The notes: generated from the sequence alone by a model not told the origin. Positions 9,549 through 18,260 are shown, counted from the stretch's first letter. The stretch: 64,000 nucleotides of DNA from Methanobrevibacter sp. YE315 (GCF_001548675.1 NZ_CP010834.1:965501-1029500); one strand, 5' to 3'. Program-made: numbers and translations.

Positions 9549-10796
9549 ATGGTTGAATTATTAGCTCCTGCGGGAAACTTTATTTCACTTCGTGCCGTTT
9601 TGGAAAATGGTGCGGATGCTGTTTACTTTGGCCTTGAAGATTATAATATGAGGGCCAATGCAAAAAACTTTTCTCTAGATGAGTTGGCAGAAGTATCTAG
9701 AATAGCTAATGAGTATGGAGCTAAAACCTATCTGGGTACAAATATTATTTTAAATGAACGTTTGGCATCAGAACTTGAAAAAAAATTAGAAGAGATTTCA
9801 GCTAGTGAAATTGATGGACTTATTTTATCTGATATCGGTTTAATTGAAGATACGGTTTCACATGGTTTGGAAGCCCATATCAGTGTTCAGGAAAATGTTT
9901 GCAATTCCTACACCCTTAAAACCCTTAAAAAGCTTGGCGCCAAACGCGCAATTCTTTCTCGCGAATTATCTTTAGCAGAAATTACTGAAATAACTGAGAA
10001 ATCCCCGATTGAAACAGAAATTTTCATTCATGGGGCAATCTGCATGGCGATTTCCGGAAGATGCTTTTTAAGCTATGGACTATATGGAAGGAGTGCAAAC
10101 TGCGGGGACTGTTTGCAGCCTTGCCGTAAAAACTGGACATTGACATATGAAGAGGGGGATGATTCTGTAATCAACTTCTCTGATGTTGAAGATGAAAGGT
10201 TCATAATCACCGGAAGCGAGGATGGAAGTTATAGAACTAATTTCTTTTCACCAAAAGACATGTGCATGATTGAATATATACCTGAATTGATGAAGAGCGG
10301 TGTTGCATCATTTAAAATTGAAGGAAGAGCAAGAAGCCCGGATTATGGTGCAATGGTTACCGGAATCTATAGGCAGGCTATTGATGATTATATTGATGAT
10401 CCATTGAATTATAAAGTTAAGGACGAGTGGATGGAGGAACTTACCAGCGTATTTAATCGTGGTTTCGACACTAATTTTTATTTCAATACACCATTTGAGA
10501 CAAGTGAAGACAATCAATCAAAATACATTAAAAAGGACATTGGACAAGTGGTTAATTACTACAATAAGGTTAAAGCGGCCGAATTAAGGATATGGGATGA
10601 TTTGAAAATCGGAGATAAGATAATTATCCAAGGCCAAACTACCGGTTCAATTACTCATACTATTGAATCCATGCAGATTGAAGGCAAATCTGTTGATAAA
10701 GTTGAAAAAGGTTCTAATGTAGCAATTGCCATTCCAACGAAAGTTAGGGAAAATGACTTTGTATATAAGTTAGTCGAGAGGAATGCTGATGATTAA
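9549..10796 (+). CDS. Peptidase U32 family protein
   Basis: The 415 residues contain the U32 signature: IFIHGAICMAISGRCFLS followed by the cysteine cluster in GRSANCGDCLQPCRK. Upstream are the N-terminal ELLAPAGN and a TIM-barrel-like region (DAVYFGLEDYNMRA). Several U32 members (RlhA, TrhP/TrhO type) are now known as iron-sulfur-dependent RNA-modifying hydroxylases, not peptidases, so 'peptidase' is a historical label here. The four Cys near the middle are the presumed cluster ligands. It starts 6 bases after purF and overlaps cfbC by 8 bases, so it lies inside a probable purF-U32-cfbC-ogt operon. Confidence 0.88.
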   Translation: MVELLAPAGNFISLRAVLENGADAVYFGLEDYNMRANAKNFSLDELAEVSRIANEYGAKTYLGTNIILNERLASELEKKLEEISASEIDGLILSDIGLIEDTVSHGLEAHISVQENVCNSYTLKTLKKLGAKRAILSRELSLAEITEITEKSPIETEIFIHGAICMAISGRCFLSYGLYGRSANCGDCLQPCRKNWTLTYEEGDDSVINFSDVEDERFIITGSEDGSYRTNFFSPKDMCMIEYIPELMKSGVASFKIEGRARSPDYGAMVTGIYRQAIDDYIDDPLNYKVKDEWMEELTSVFNRGFDTNFYFNTPFETSEDNQSKYIKKDIGQVVNYYNKVKAAELRIWDDLKIGDKIIIQGQTTGSITHTIESMQIEGKSVDKVEKGSNVAIAIPTKVRENDFVYKLVERNADD

Positions 10797-11583
10797 GAAA
10801 ATAGCTATTTACGGTAAAGGCGGAATTGGAAAAAGTACTACAGTAGCTAATTTATCTGCTGTATGGGGTAGTGATGATTTAAACTGTCTTGTTATTGGAT
10901 GCGATCCAAAGGCGGATACTACACGTACATTATACGGTTCAAGAATTCCGACTGTTGTTCATACTTTAAAAGATAATAGAAAACCTGAAAAGGGTGATTT
11001 GGTTTTCGAAGGTTTTAAAGGCATTTTATGTGTTGAAAGCGGAGGTCCCGAACCTGGTGTGGGCTGTGCCGGGCGTGGCGTGATTGTAGCAATGAAACGT
11101 CTTGAAAACTTGGGAATCTTTGATGAGGATTTGGATGTCGTTGTTTATGACGTATTGGGGGATGTCGTTTGCGGCGGTTTTTCTGTGCCTTTGCGTGAAA
11201 AGTATGCTGATGAAGTTTTAATTGTAACTTCCGGAGAATACATGTCCCTTTATGCTGCAAACAATATTGTTCGAGGTGTCAAGAAACTTAAAGGTAACTT
11301 GAGCGGTATTGTATGCAATTGCAGAAACGTTGAAAATGAAGAGCAAATTGTCAACGACTTTGCTGAAAAGATAGGCACACATGTTATTGGTACAATCCAT
11401 AGAAGTAATTTGATTCAAGATGCTGAATTAGATGCAAAAACAGTTGTAGAAAAATACCCTGAAAGTGATGAAGCACAAGAATACAGAGACCTTGCTTCAA
11501 GTATAATGACTAATGAAAACATATCAACTCCTGAACCTATGAGTGATGAGGAATTCGAGGAATTTTTTAAATCATACTTATAG
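10789..11583 (+). CDS. cfbC: NifH-like reductase of F430 biosynthesis (CfbC)
   Basis: This is the iron protein that, with CfbD, reduces Ni-sirohydrochlorin a,c-diamide during coenzyme F430 synthesis. It is NifH-like: P-loop GKGGIGKST (residues 9-17), GCDPKADTT, and cluster ligands C93 (GVGCAGRG) and C128 (DVLGDVVCGGF) matching the two [4Fe-4S] cysteines of NifH. I chose ATG 10789 over 10783 because GAGAGG sits directly against 10783. No nifDK-like gene is nearby, which favours CfbC over nitrogenase reductase; a stand-alone NifH paralogue of other function cannot be excluded. It overlaps the U32 gene and precedes ogt by 4 bases. Confidence 0.85.
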   Translation: MIKKIAIYGKGGIGKSTTVANLSAVWGSDDLNCLVIGCDPKADTTRTLYGSRIPTVVHTLKDNRKPEKGDLVFEGFKGILCVESGGPEPGVGCAGRGVIVAMKRLENLGIFDEDLDVVVYDVLGDVVCGGFSVPLREKYADEVLIVTSGEYMSLYAANNIVRGVKKLKGNLSGIVCNCRNVENEEQIVNDFAEKIGTHVIGTIHRSNLIQDAELDAKTVVEKYPESDEAQEYRDLASSIMTNENISTPEPMSDEEFEEFFKSYL

Positions 11584-11587
11584 AAAA

Positions 11588-12070
11588 ATGTACTACTCAA
11601 CTAACTATTCTTCCCCGCTGGGCGAAATGATTATTGTAAGTGACGGTGAAGCCGTTTGCGGCCTTTGGTTTTATGGACAAAAACACTTCAAGGAAAATAT
11701 AGGCAAAACCATACAAAAGGATGATCTGGCTATTTTTAAAAAGGTTACAAAATTCCTTGATGATTATTTCAATGCTTTAAATCCCGAAATTGATTTCAAG
11801 CTTAAGCCAAAGGGCAGCGAATTCAGACTTAAAGTTTGGAGAATACTGTGTAAAATTCCCTATGGTGAAACATTGACATATGGTGAGATTGCAGGAAAAA
11901 TTTCAAAGACAATGTCCGCTCAGGCCGTTGGAGGGGCTGTAGGCCATAACCCGATTTCCATTCTGATTCCATGTCACCGTGTTTTGGGGGCAAACGGCAA
12001 ATTGACAGGTTATGCTGCAGGTATCGATAAAAAAATAGAGTTGTTAAAATTGGAAAAAAATAGGTTATGA
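11588..12070 (+). CDS. ogt: Methylated-DNA--protein-cysteine methyltransferase
   Basis: A suicide repair protein that removes methyl groups from O6-methylguanine. The 160 residues carry the MGMT active site IPCHRVLG with acceptor C129. The helix-turn-helix upstream of it (IPYGETLTYGEIAGKIS) has the family's arginine-finger region and a normal GAVGHNP segment. The N-terminal SSPLGEMIIVSDG is the usual first strand. The gene starts 4 bases after cfbC, so it is probably read from the same transcript. It ends 4 bases from the end of the opposing ARPP-1-like gene. Confidence 0.94.
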   Translation: MYYSTNYSSPLGEMIIVSDGEAVCGLWFYGQKHFKENIGKTIQKDDLAIFKKVTKFLDDYFNALNPEIDFKLKPKGSEFRLKVWRILCKIPYGETLTYGEIAGKISKTMSAQAVGGAVGHNPISILIPCHRVLGANGKLTGYAAGIDKKIELLKLEKNRL

Positions 12071-12074
12071 AAAC

Positions 12075-13025
12075 CTATATTCTTTCCCCTAATTCAATGT
12101 CTTCAATTACATCTTCCTTTTTCTGGTCGTCGCTACTTTTTTTGAAGTAAGACCAGTGCAGGATTTCTTGTTCGTAGATGTAAAGGTTTCCGAATCCGAT
12201 GGAATTTTCAAATTCGAATACTTTTTCAAGGCCGTTGCTTGGCTTGTCTTCGAATGTTGAATCTTTGGCCTGTTCGATTACAAGTCTTGCCTCATCGATG
12301 TTTATGGCATAGGTTGTGTTTTCAATTTTTGAATCAATCAGATAGCTTTTTATTATTTTTTCATGGAATTGGCTGTAGATTTCTGGATTTAGGAATAATT
12401 CAAAACCTTTTATTTCACCATTGAGAATTATTAAAGCACCATTTTGACCGTCAACAATTTCAAATGCCTTTAGAAATTCCGCATGATTTATTTTCTGTGA
12501 TTCATAGCTTTCAGACATTGCACTTGTATCTGATGAAAAATCGATTGATTCTTCTAGATCGTCTATTGATGACCAGACTTCTTGCTGAACGGGCATGTTG
12601 GAACGTTTTGCCCTTAATTTTGCTCTACGGGTTTTGTAGTTTGCAATGTGTGCTGAACTTCTGAATTCACTTTTATATTTCCAACGGCCATGTTCTGTAC
12701 AGCTGACGGAAATCTTGCTTAGGGATTGCGGTGCTATCAGTATTGTTGAGTTCACGATTCTGTTTTGGTCTCCTCCAACAACTTCTTCACCGTCAACCAA
12801 TAGCAGCGGATCAATTGATTTGTTCTTTACGATTAGGGTGTTGACTGTTGAGTGTTTGCATTCCTTTACTTCAACAAGACCCAATTCAAATCCTTTTTTT
12901 AGGGTCAATATGTCTAATTTATAGCTGTGTTCGGTTTTCAATGGAACAATGGTCATGTGTTTATGGGTCTGTGGGTTTAAAAGCTCTACATTTGAATTTA
13001 TTTTTTCTACTCCGGGTATTATCAT
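12075..13025 (-). CDS. ARPP-1/DUF6569-like protein
   Basis: The 316-residue protein has the conserved core I associate with the ARPP-1 (DUF6569) family: LLVDGEEVVGGDQNRIVNST, then ISVSCTEHGRW, then a KSEFRSSAH segment. The enzymatic activity of the family is not established; it was named for co-occurrence with ADP-ribosylglycohydrolase and rhodanese-phosphatase genes. The acidic middle (about residues 150-175) and C-terminal tail look disordered. There is no signal peptide or membrane span. It starts 1 base after the HIRAN-like gene, so the two form a tight two-gene operon. The family assignment rests on motif memory. Confidence 0.7.
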   Translation of the reverse strand: MIIPGVEKINSNVELLNPQTHKHMTIVPLKTEHSYKLDILTLKKGFELGLVEVKECKHSTVNTLIVKNKSIDPLLLVDGEEVVGGDQNRIVNSTILIAPQSLSKISVSCTEHGRWKYKSEFRSSAHIANYKTRRAKLRAKRSNMPVQQEVWSSIDDLEESIDFSSDTSAMSESYESQKINHAEFLKAFEIVDGQNGALIILNGEIKGFELFLNPEIYSQFHEKIIKSYLIDSKIENTTYAINIDEARLVIEQAKDSTFEDKPSNGLEKVFEFENSIGFGNLYIYEQEILHWSYFKKSSDDQKKEDVIEDIELGERI

Positions 13026-13026
13026 T

Positions 13027-13398
13027 TCATTCCTCCAGGTTTAATTTGGTTAAATCGTCAAATAGGTAGTGGATATCACTTTTTGGATTTTCCACCTCTT
13101 TTGCGAATTCTTCTGCGGTTAATACTTTTGCTATTGCTTCGCCTTTGTGGATGAATCTTATTTTTGCAACATATTCGTCTGTGATTTTGTCGTATAGTCT
13201 TCCAGCACTCATTGTTCCTATGATTACTGTTCTGGTGCTGTTTGATACATATCCTATTTTTCCGTAATGTCTCATTTCACAGGCGATTGCTTCTGAATCA
13301 TATTTGTTTGTCGGTTCTTTTACTAGTTTTACCAAACCGTTTAATACTAATGGTTTTGGTCCGTGCATATTATCAAATGCCTGTATTGTTATATACAT
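13027..13398 (-). CDS. HIRAN-domain-like small protein
   Basis: The 123-residue protein matches the HIRAN pattern: an N-terminal strand, G-L-V-x-L-V-x-E-P-T-N-K-Y-D-S-E-A-I, then GKIGYVSNS, as in the OB-like DNA-binding domain of HLTF/Rad5. Stand-alone HIRAN proteins occur in bacteria and archaea; in eukaryotes the domain binds free 3' DNA ends at damaged forks. The C-terminal 40 residues are helical and acidic. It is the first gene of a two-gene operon with the ARPP-1-like gene. Its AGGTGAT ribosome site is visible just upstream (about 13402-13409). Confidence 0.75.
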   Translation of the reverse strand: MYITIQAFDNMHGPKPLVLNGLVKLVKEPTNKYDSEAIACEMRHYGKIGYVSNSTRTVIIGTMSAGRLYDKITDEYVAKIRFIHKGEAIAKVLTAEEFAKEVENPKSDIHYLFDDLTKLNLEE

Positions 13399-13494
13399 AT
13401 TATCACCTTGTGTATACTTTGTGCCTTATAGTATTTAAACTTTCGCATGATGATTGCAAAATTAATTTGTAGGATAAGCTATAAATGTAGATTC

Positions 13495-14139
13495 ATGAAG
13501 AAACTTGCAATTTTTGACTTTGACGGAACATTATTCGATTCAATTAATGATGTGGTAATATGTTTCAATAAGGCCCTGACCGTACATGAATTTCCCAATT
13601 TGACCCGTGAGGAATACATTCCATGTCTGGGTGGAAATATTGATGATATAGTTTCATTGGTCTTAAATGACAACAGCACTCCCGAAAATGTTGAAATGGT
13701 TAAGGAAACTTATCTGAACTTTTACAATGCATCTAAAAAAGAAAATACAGTTCCTTTTGATGGTGTCAAGGAAGTCTTAATGAAATTGCAGGATAAGGGA
13801 ATACTGCTGGCCATCAATTCCAATAGGCTAAACTATTCCTTAAAGGAATTCGTAGGCAAATACTTTGATGATATTGACTTTGTTCTAGTCGAAGGCCATG
13901 AGTATCCAAATCCATCCAAACCTGACCCGTATGGCGTAAACAGGATTATTGAAAAGGCAAATGTCGATATCGATGAGGCAGTATACATCGGAGACTCTTC
14001 TACAGATATTAAAACCTCTCAAAATGCAGGAATTGACTGTTTGCTAGTTAAATGGGGATACGGCAATCAGGAGGATTTCGAAAACGAATATGTTTTGGAT
14101 GTAATTCCAGATGTATACAGCATAGTTGACTATTTTTGA
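13495..14139 (+). CDS. HAD-superfamily hydrolase, phosphoglycolate-phosphatase-like
   Basis: The start MKKLAIFDFDGTL (ATG 13495) puts the catalytic DxD motif at the N-terminus as in all HAD enzymes; the open frame begins further up but has no better start. Motif II is LAINSNR, motif III the Lys near PSKPDPYGV, and motif IV is IGDSSTDI. The helical cap lies between motifs I and II, giving the Gph-like subclass of small phosphatases. Phosphoglycolate, pyrophosphate or a nucleotide could be the substrate. It is a single gene, divergent from the HIRAN/ARPP-1 operon. Confidence 0.87.
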   Translation: MKKLAIFDFDGTLFDSINDVVICFNKALTVHEFPNLTREEYIPCLGGNIDDIVSLVLNDNSTPENVEMVKETYLNFYNASKKENTVPFDGVKEVLMKLQDKGILLAINSNRLNYSLKEFVGKYFDDIDFVLVEGHEYPNPSKPDPYGVNRIIEKANVDIDEAVYIGDSSTDIKTSQNAGIDCLLVKWGYGNQEDFENEYVLDVIPDVYSIVDYF

Positions 14140-14193
14140 AGAAATTTAATTAAAAAAAAGTTTTAAAATCAAGAAGCAAAAAAAACTTCCTGA

Positions 14194-15570
14194 TTATTCG
14201 ATTTGAGATTTGTCTGACCTGATACCCCAGATTGAAAATACGATTGCAACAATACACAATACTGTACAGATGACTGCTATGATTCTTGAGGATGCAACAA
14301 GCAAACCCGCATTTTCCTGGGATAATGGTAAATTGCCCATGACAAATGAACATATCAGGGTCAAAAGACCCAGACTCAGTGTTTGGCCACATGACCTTAA
14401 AGTAATCTGTGTAGCAGCCGCATAAGGCGCACATTCATCAGAAACAGAACTTACAACGGCATTGGTATTTGGAATGGAAAAGAAACCTGTTCCCACTGCC
14501 AGTAAAGCCATTGCAATTATAACAATATATGTAGGGGTATTCACATCTAAAAATATTAAACCGACAATCGGAATCAGCAATATTACCAATCCCATTGTTG
14601 AAATCTTTTGCGGAAGTATCCTGTCCGAAAGCCTTCCGGCGTTCGGTGAAATTATTGCCAATATAATGGATGAAATGATTAATATGTATCCTGTAAATTG
14701 AGGATCCCATCCTTTGGCATATTGGTAATAATAATTAAAGATGACATCGAATACCGCCATAGCAAACAATGCGAAAAATCCGGTTAAGTTATAGGCCGCA
14801 AAGGTTTTATTTTTAAATAGCTTAATTTTGAATACGGGGCGCTCGTGTCTATATTCATATATTCCGAATATGACAAGTGTTAGAATACCAATGATGACAG
14901 ACAGTTTTCCGGTGAATGTAAGCAAATCTGAAAAACCATAAATGAACAGACATATGCCTATTACATATAATAAACTGCCGATCAGGTCCATCTTATCGTT
15001 TTCATTGGTTATCCACTCTTCATCGATTTTTAGGAATGTGAATATTGTGCATACAATCATAAATGGCAATATAAAGTAATAGATTGATCTCCATCCGAAG
15101 TTGTTAATTAAAAATCCTGCGATTAACGGTGATGTGGTATATCCTAAATAAGTACCCACAATAACCAGACCCAAGGATTTTCCACGATGTTTCTTGTCGA
15201 TGGCCAATACCAGCATTGCGGTTTCGGCAACAAGATACAGGGCAAGACCTATACCATGTATCACCCTTGATGCTAAAAACATTTCGGGAGAAATGGAAAT
15301 GCATGATACGATTAAACCCAGTATAATTACCAGACAACCGGCAACAAATATTTTCTTGCATCCGAATTTACCGCAAATCTGGCCTGAAGGTATCGTAAAT
15401 GCAGCAAGAATCATCAAAAAGATTGTTATAATCCAATTTTGAACAACGTTATTCATAGCAAAGTCTTTTCCAATGGTAGGTGTTGCAAGAATTGTACTAT
15501 AAATCAGAAACACTGTTGAAAATGAGGTTATAAATGATACTAATATAACAAATTTTTCTATCTTTTCCAT
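14194..15570 (-). CDS. MFS drug/proton antiporter (EmrB/QacA-like)
   Basis: The 458 residues form at least 12 hydrophobic segments, with the MFS motif A region GKFGCKKIFVAG after the second span and motif C-like glycines in the fifth (LGLVIVGTYLGYTTSPLIAGF). The overall pattern resembles DHA2-type multidrug exporters; the substrate cannot be predicted. The gene stands alone with a long AT-rich leader (15571-15745) shared with the divergent ArsC-like gene. Its 3' end faces the HAD gene across about 50 A/T-rich bases containing T runs in both directions. Confidence 0.88.
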   Translation of the reverse strand: MEKIEKFVILVSFITSFSTVFLIYSTILATPTIGKDFAMNNVVQNWIITIFLMILAAFTIPSGQICGKFGCKKIFVAGCLVIILGLIVSCISISPEMFLASRVIHGIGLALYLVAETAMLVLAIDKKHRGKSLGLVIVGTYLGYTTSPLIAGFLINNFGWRSIYYFILPFMIVCTIFTFLKIDEEWITNENDKMDLIGSLLYVIGICLFIYGFSDLLTFTGKLSVIIGILTLVIFGIYEYRHERPVFKIKLFKNKTFAAYNLTGFFALFAMAVFDVIFNYYYQYAKGWDPQFTGYILIISSIILAIISPNAGRLSDRILPQKISTMGLVILLIPIVGLIFLDVNTPTYIVIIAMALLAVGTGFFSIPNTNAVVSSVSDECAPYAAATQITLRSCGQTLSLGLLTLICSFVMGNLPLSQENAGLLVASSRIIAVICTVLCIVAIVFSIWGIRSDKSQIE

Positions 15571-15745
15571 ACAAGCGAACCCCTTTTTAAAATCAAATAT
15601 TAATATATTTTATATCCTACTATAAAAATAATTATTATTCATTCAATTATTTTTCATCAGAATCGGATTTTGTTTTTTCAAACATTAACTATTTTTACAT
15701 ATAATCTAAAATGTTATATTGATGGAAAAATAAGGAGTAATCAAC

Positions 15746-16096
15746 ATGTTATTTGTAAATTATCCGAAATGCTCAACATGCCGCAAAGCAAAAAACTGGT
15801 TGGACGAACACAATATTGAATATGATTCAAGACACATCATTGACGACAATCCTGCCGCTGATGAATTGCGCAAATGGTGGGAAATATCCGATTTGCCTCT
15901 TAAAAGATTTTTCAATACCAGCGGAATGAAATACAGGGAATTGAAATTAAAAGATAAGCTTCCAGACATGACCGAAGATGAACAGCTGGATCTGTTGGCT
16001 ACCGACGGAATGCTGGTCAAAAGACCGATACTTGTAGATGATGATGTTGTTCTTGTTGGATTTAAGGTAAAGGAATGGGAAGAAAAGCTATTGTAA
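15746..16096 (+). CDS. ArsC/Spx-family thioredoxin-fold protein
   Basis: At 116 residues it has the ArsC-family beginning FVNYPKCSTCRKAKNWLDEH with a CxxC pair (residues 10 and 13), and the family's central region (LKRFFNTSGMKYRELKLKD). The LVKRPILVDDDVVLVGFK ending is the conserved substrate/GSH-site region in YffB- and Spx-like proteins. True arsenate reductases, Spx regulators and uncharacterised reductases share this fold; without an ars operon nearby a general thiol reductase is the safer reading. The ribosome site is AAGGAGT at about 15732-15738. Confidence 0.87.
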   Translation: MLFVNYPKCSTCRKAKNWLDEHNIEYDSRHIIDDNPAADELRKWWEISDLPLKRFFNTSGMKYRELKLKDKLPDMTEDEQLDLLATDGMLVKRPILVDDDVVLVGFKVKEWEEKLL

Positions 16097-16307
16097 AAAA
16101 AATCCTTTTCAAAAAAATAATAGAGAGATGGATAGAATTTTTTGATTAAACTATTTAAAGGGATTAGGTGATTTTTTTAGCTCAATGCTTTTTCAAAAAA
16201 TTCTTTAGAAATCCCATGATCATGTTTTATTTAATTTGTGTTATCCGTTGGGAGGAAAATGGTGTGTCATGTTCATTCTTTGATTTTTTGATATAGCCAT
16301 CTCTTAA

Positions 16308-16329
16308 GAAAGTGCAATATTGCGCTTTC
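16308..16329. promoter_or_regulatory. 22-bp palindrome, possible operator
   Basis: The two 11-base arms, GAAAGTGCAAT and ATTGCGCTTTC, are complementary except for one G-T type mismatch. It lies about 65 bases upstream of the TATA box of the HxlR-type regulator. A palindrome this size without a T tract is more like a dimer-binding site than a terminator; autoregulation is inferred. Confidence 0.45.
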
Positions 16330-16395
16330 ACTACAACATAGGTTAATCATATTTAAAAGCTTTTGGTAACCATTTACTCACCATCATCGTTAACT

Positions 16396-16409
16396 TTAAA
16401 TATATAAAA
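16396..16409 (+). promoter_or_regulatory. TATA box of the HxlR-type regulator
   Basis: TTTAAATATATAAA lies about 45-55 bases upstream of the GTG start, the right distance for an archaeal promoter with a short leader. Confidence 0.55.
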
Positions 16410-16450
16410 AATAATCATTAATCAGAAATTAATTTGTTGGAGGGTTTTTT

Positions 16451-16822
16451 GTGAACGTTAATACTCAATTAAAAAATTTCCCAATAGATAATGTAATTCA
16501 ATTGATTAGGAAAAAATGGGTTGTACAAATTATAAACGATTTATTTTTTGGAAAAACCCGTTTCCATGAATTTAAAGAAGATAAACCAAAATTATCCAAT
16601 AGGGTCTTAAGCAGCTGCCTTAAGGAAATGGAGGATAATGGTTTAATTAAACGTATCGTTGACAAATACGATAAAAAGAACGTAAGGTACTATTTAACTG
16701 AAAAAGGCCGTTCATTAAATAAGATTATCTATGAAATGGCAATATTCAGTGTAGATAGTGAAGACTACACAGACCAGACAAAAGATGAATTAAAAACAGT
16801 TTTTAAAGAAAGGCTGTTATAG
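16451..16822 (+). CDS. HxlR/MarR-type winged helix-turn-helix regulator
   Basis: A GTG start is used (TTGGAGGG ribosome site ten bases upstream). The 123 residues show the HxlR core: the first helix ending in KKWVVQIINDLFFG, RFHEFKED, the recognition helix LSNRVLSSCLKEMEDNGLI, and the wing RIVDKYDKKNVRYYLTEKG. The Cys-Pro near the N-terminus that many HxlR redox sensors have is replaced by Phe-Pro (NFPID), so a thiol switch at that site is not expected. The palindrome upstream is a candidate binding site. Target genes are unknown. Confidence 0.87.
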   Translation: MNVNTQLKNFPIDNVIQLIRKKWVVQIINDLFFGKTRFHEFKEDKPKLSNRVLSSCLKEMEDNGLIKRIVDKYDKKNVRYYLTEKGRSLNKIIYEMAIFSVDSEDYTDQTKDELKTVFKERLL

Positions 16823-16961
16823 TGATTTGGGTTCTATTCGAATCCAAAAACTACTTTTTTTATTTTCAATTATTTTTAGGATAATTTCCCATTTATCATT
16901 AACTTTAAAAAACAAAAAAATCATAGTTATATTTGTATAAAATATTTTAGGGGACAAAATA

Positions 16962-18239
16962 TTGTTAGATATAAAATTGTTCAGAGAAAATCCAGAAATT
17001 ATCATAGACTCTGAAAAGAAGAGATTTAGAGGCACTGAAAATGTTGAAAAGGTAATTGAATATGACACCTTATGGAGAGAAGGTGAAAGAAAACTCAATT
17101 CTTTAAGATCTGAAAAAAACAAATTATCAAAATCATTCAAAAAAGCAAAAGAAGAAGGCAATTTGGATGAAGTAATTAAAAGATCTAAAGAAGTGGCCAA
17201 TGAGATTAAGGAACTCACAGCCAAAAACGCCGAATACCTTAAGCTCAGGGAAGATTACAGATACAAAGTTGGAAACATCATTGACGAGGACGTTCCGATT
17301 TCAGACACTGAAGATGATAATGTGGTAGTCAGAACATACGGTGAAATTCCGGAATATGATTTTGAACTGCTGAATCACGTAGACTTGATTAACAAAATCG
17401 ATGGTGCAGACCTTGAAACTGCAGCAAGCATTGCAGGAGCTCGTTTTTACTACTTGAAAAGAGATATCCTACACTTAAACTTGGCATTGATTCAATTTGC
17501 ACTGTCAGAACTTGAAGCTGAAGGATACATTCCAATGCAAACACCATTCTTTGTAAAAGGTGAAGTTGCAGCAGAAACCTCAGAACTTGGCGAATTTGAA
17601 GAAACTCTATACAAAGTTGAAAATGAGGACATGTACCTGATTGCAACTGCCGAACAGACCTTAGCGGCACTTCACAGAGATGAAATCATCGCACCTGATG
17701 AATTGCCTTTAAGATACTGCGCTCTTTCCACTTGCTTCAGGAAGGAAGCAGGATCACACGGAAAGGATACTTTAGGCATATTCAGAGTTCACCAATTTGA
17801 AAAAATCGAACAGTTCATTTTCTCAACCCCTGAAGATTCAAGAAATCAGCACAATCACTTGATGGAAGTAACTGAAAGGATATATCAAAAGTTAGGCCTT
17901 CCATATCAAATCATAGCTATCGTATCATCCGCCTTAAATGATAATGCGGCCATCAAATACGACCTTGAAGCATGGTTCCCAGGTTCAGGCGCATTCAGAG
18001 AATTGGTATCCTGTACAAACTGTAAGGATTACCAAGCTCGTAAAACCAAGACACGTGTTGGAAGGGCAGGTTCTGGAGATGCTCAAATCTTGCACACTTT
18101 AAACAGTACAGCTATTGCAACTGAAAGGACAATGTGCTGTATTTTAGAAAACTATCAACAGGCTGATGGTAGTGTTAAAATTCCTGAAGTGTTAGTCCCT
18201 TACATGAATGGAAAAACAGTTATTGAAGCTAAAAAATAG
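16962..18239 (+). CDS. serS: Seryl-tRNA synthetase, common (bacterial-like) type
   Basis: It charges tRNA-Ser with serine. I use a TTG start (LDIKLFRENPE), with AGGGG 8-12 bases upstream; no ATG is available before the conserved N-terminus. The first 100 residues are the long antiparallel coiled-coil arm that grips the tRNA-Ser long variable arm. Class II motif 2 is FRKEAGSHGKDTLGIFRVHQF and motif 3 is NSTAIATERTMCCILENYQ. At 425 residues it is the common type. The divergent zinc-dependent SerRS first described from Methanothermobacter and Methanococcus has a different N-terminus and is not this protein. Confidence 0.95.
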   Translation: MLDIKLFRENPEIIIDSEKKRFRGTENVEKVIEYDTLWREGERKLNSLRSEKNKLSKSFKKAKEEGNLDEVIKRSKEVANEIKELTAKNAEYLKLREDYRYKVGNIIDEDVPISDTEDDNVVVRTYGEIPEYDFELLNHVDLINKIDGADLETAASIAGARFYYLKRDILHLNLALIQFALSELEAEGYIPMQTPFFVKGEVAAETSELGEFEETLYKVENEDMYLIATAEQTLAALHRDEIIAPDELPLRYCALSTCFRKEAGSHGKDTLGIFRVHQFEKIEQFIFSTPEDSRNQHNHLMEVTERIYQKLGLPYQIIAIVSSALNDNAAIKYDLEAWFPGSGAFRELVSCTNCKDYQARKTKTRVGRAGSGDAQILHTLNSTAIATERTMCCILENYQQADGSVKIPEVLVPYMNGKTVIEAKK

Positions 18240-18260
18240 CTTCTTTACTTTACTTTTTTT
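18225..18260 (+). terminator. Hairpin and T tract at the end of serS
   Basis: A 7-bp stem (GAAGCTA / TAGCTTC, 5-A loop, 18225-18243) spans the stop codon, followed by T-rich sequence ending in seven T (18254-18260). Confidence 0.6.

Larger units (their letters stand above)
16097..16450. other. 354-base intergenic region upstream of the HxlR-type regulator
   Basis: No gene-length frame is present. It holds a 22-base near-perfect palindrome (16308-16329), a TATA box (16396-16409) and the GGAGG ribosome site of the regulator (about 16439-16443). The rest is AT-rich without recognisable structure. A ten-codon frame at 16260 with a good GGAGGAAA site is probably chance. Confidence 0.6.

Noticed and set aside
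10789-11583. Nitrogenase reductase nifH
   Set aside because: No nifD, nifK or nifI genes are near, and methanogens all need CfbC, which has the same motifs.
12239-13069. Long open frames opposite the ARPP-1/HIRAN genes
   Set aside because: They are antisense shadows with no ribosome site and no sensible protein composition; the reverse-strand genes carry family motifs.
16260-16292. Ten-codon leader peptide frame with a good ribosome site
   Set aside because: It is far from the regulator, has no codon bias or attenuator structure after it, and such short frames occur by chance.
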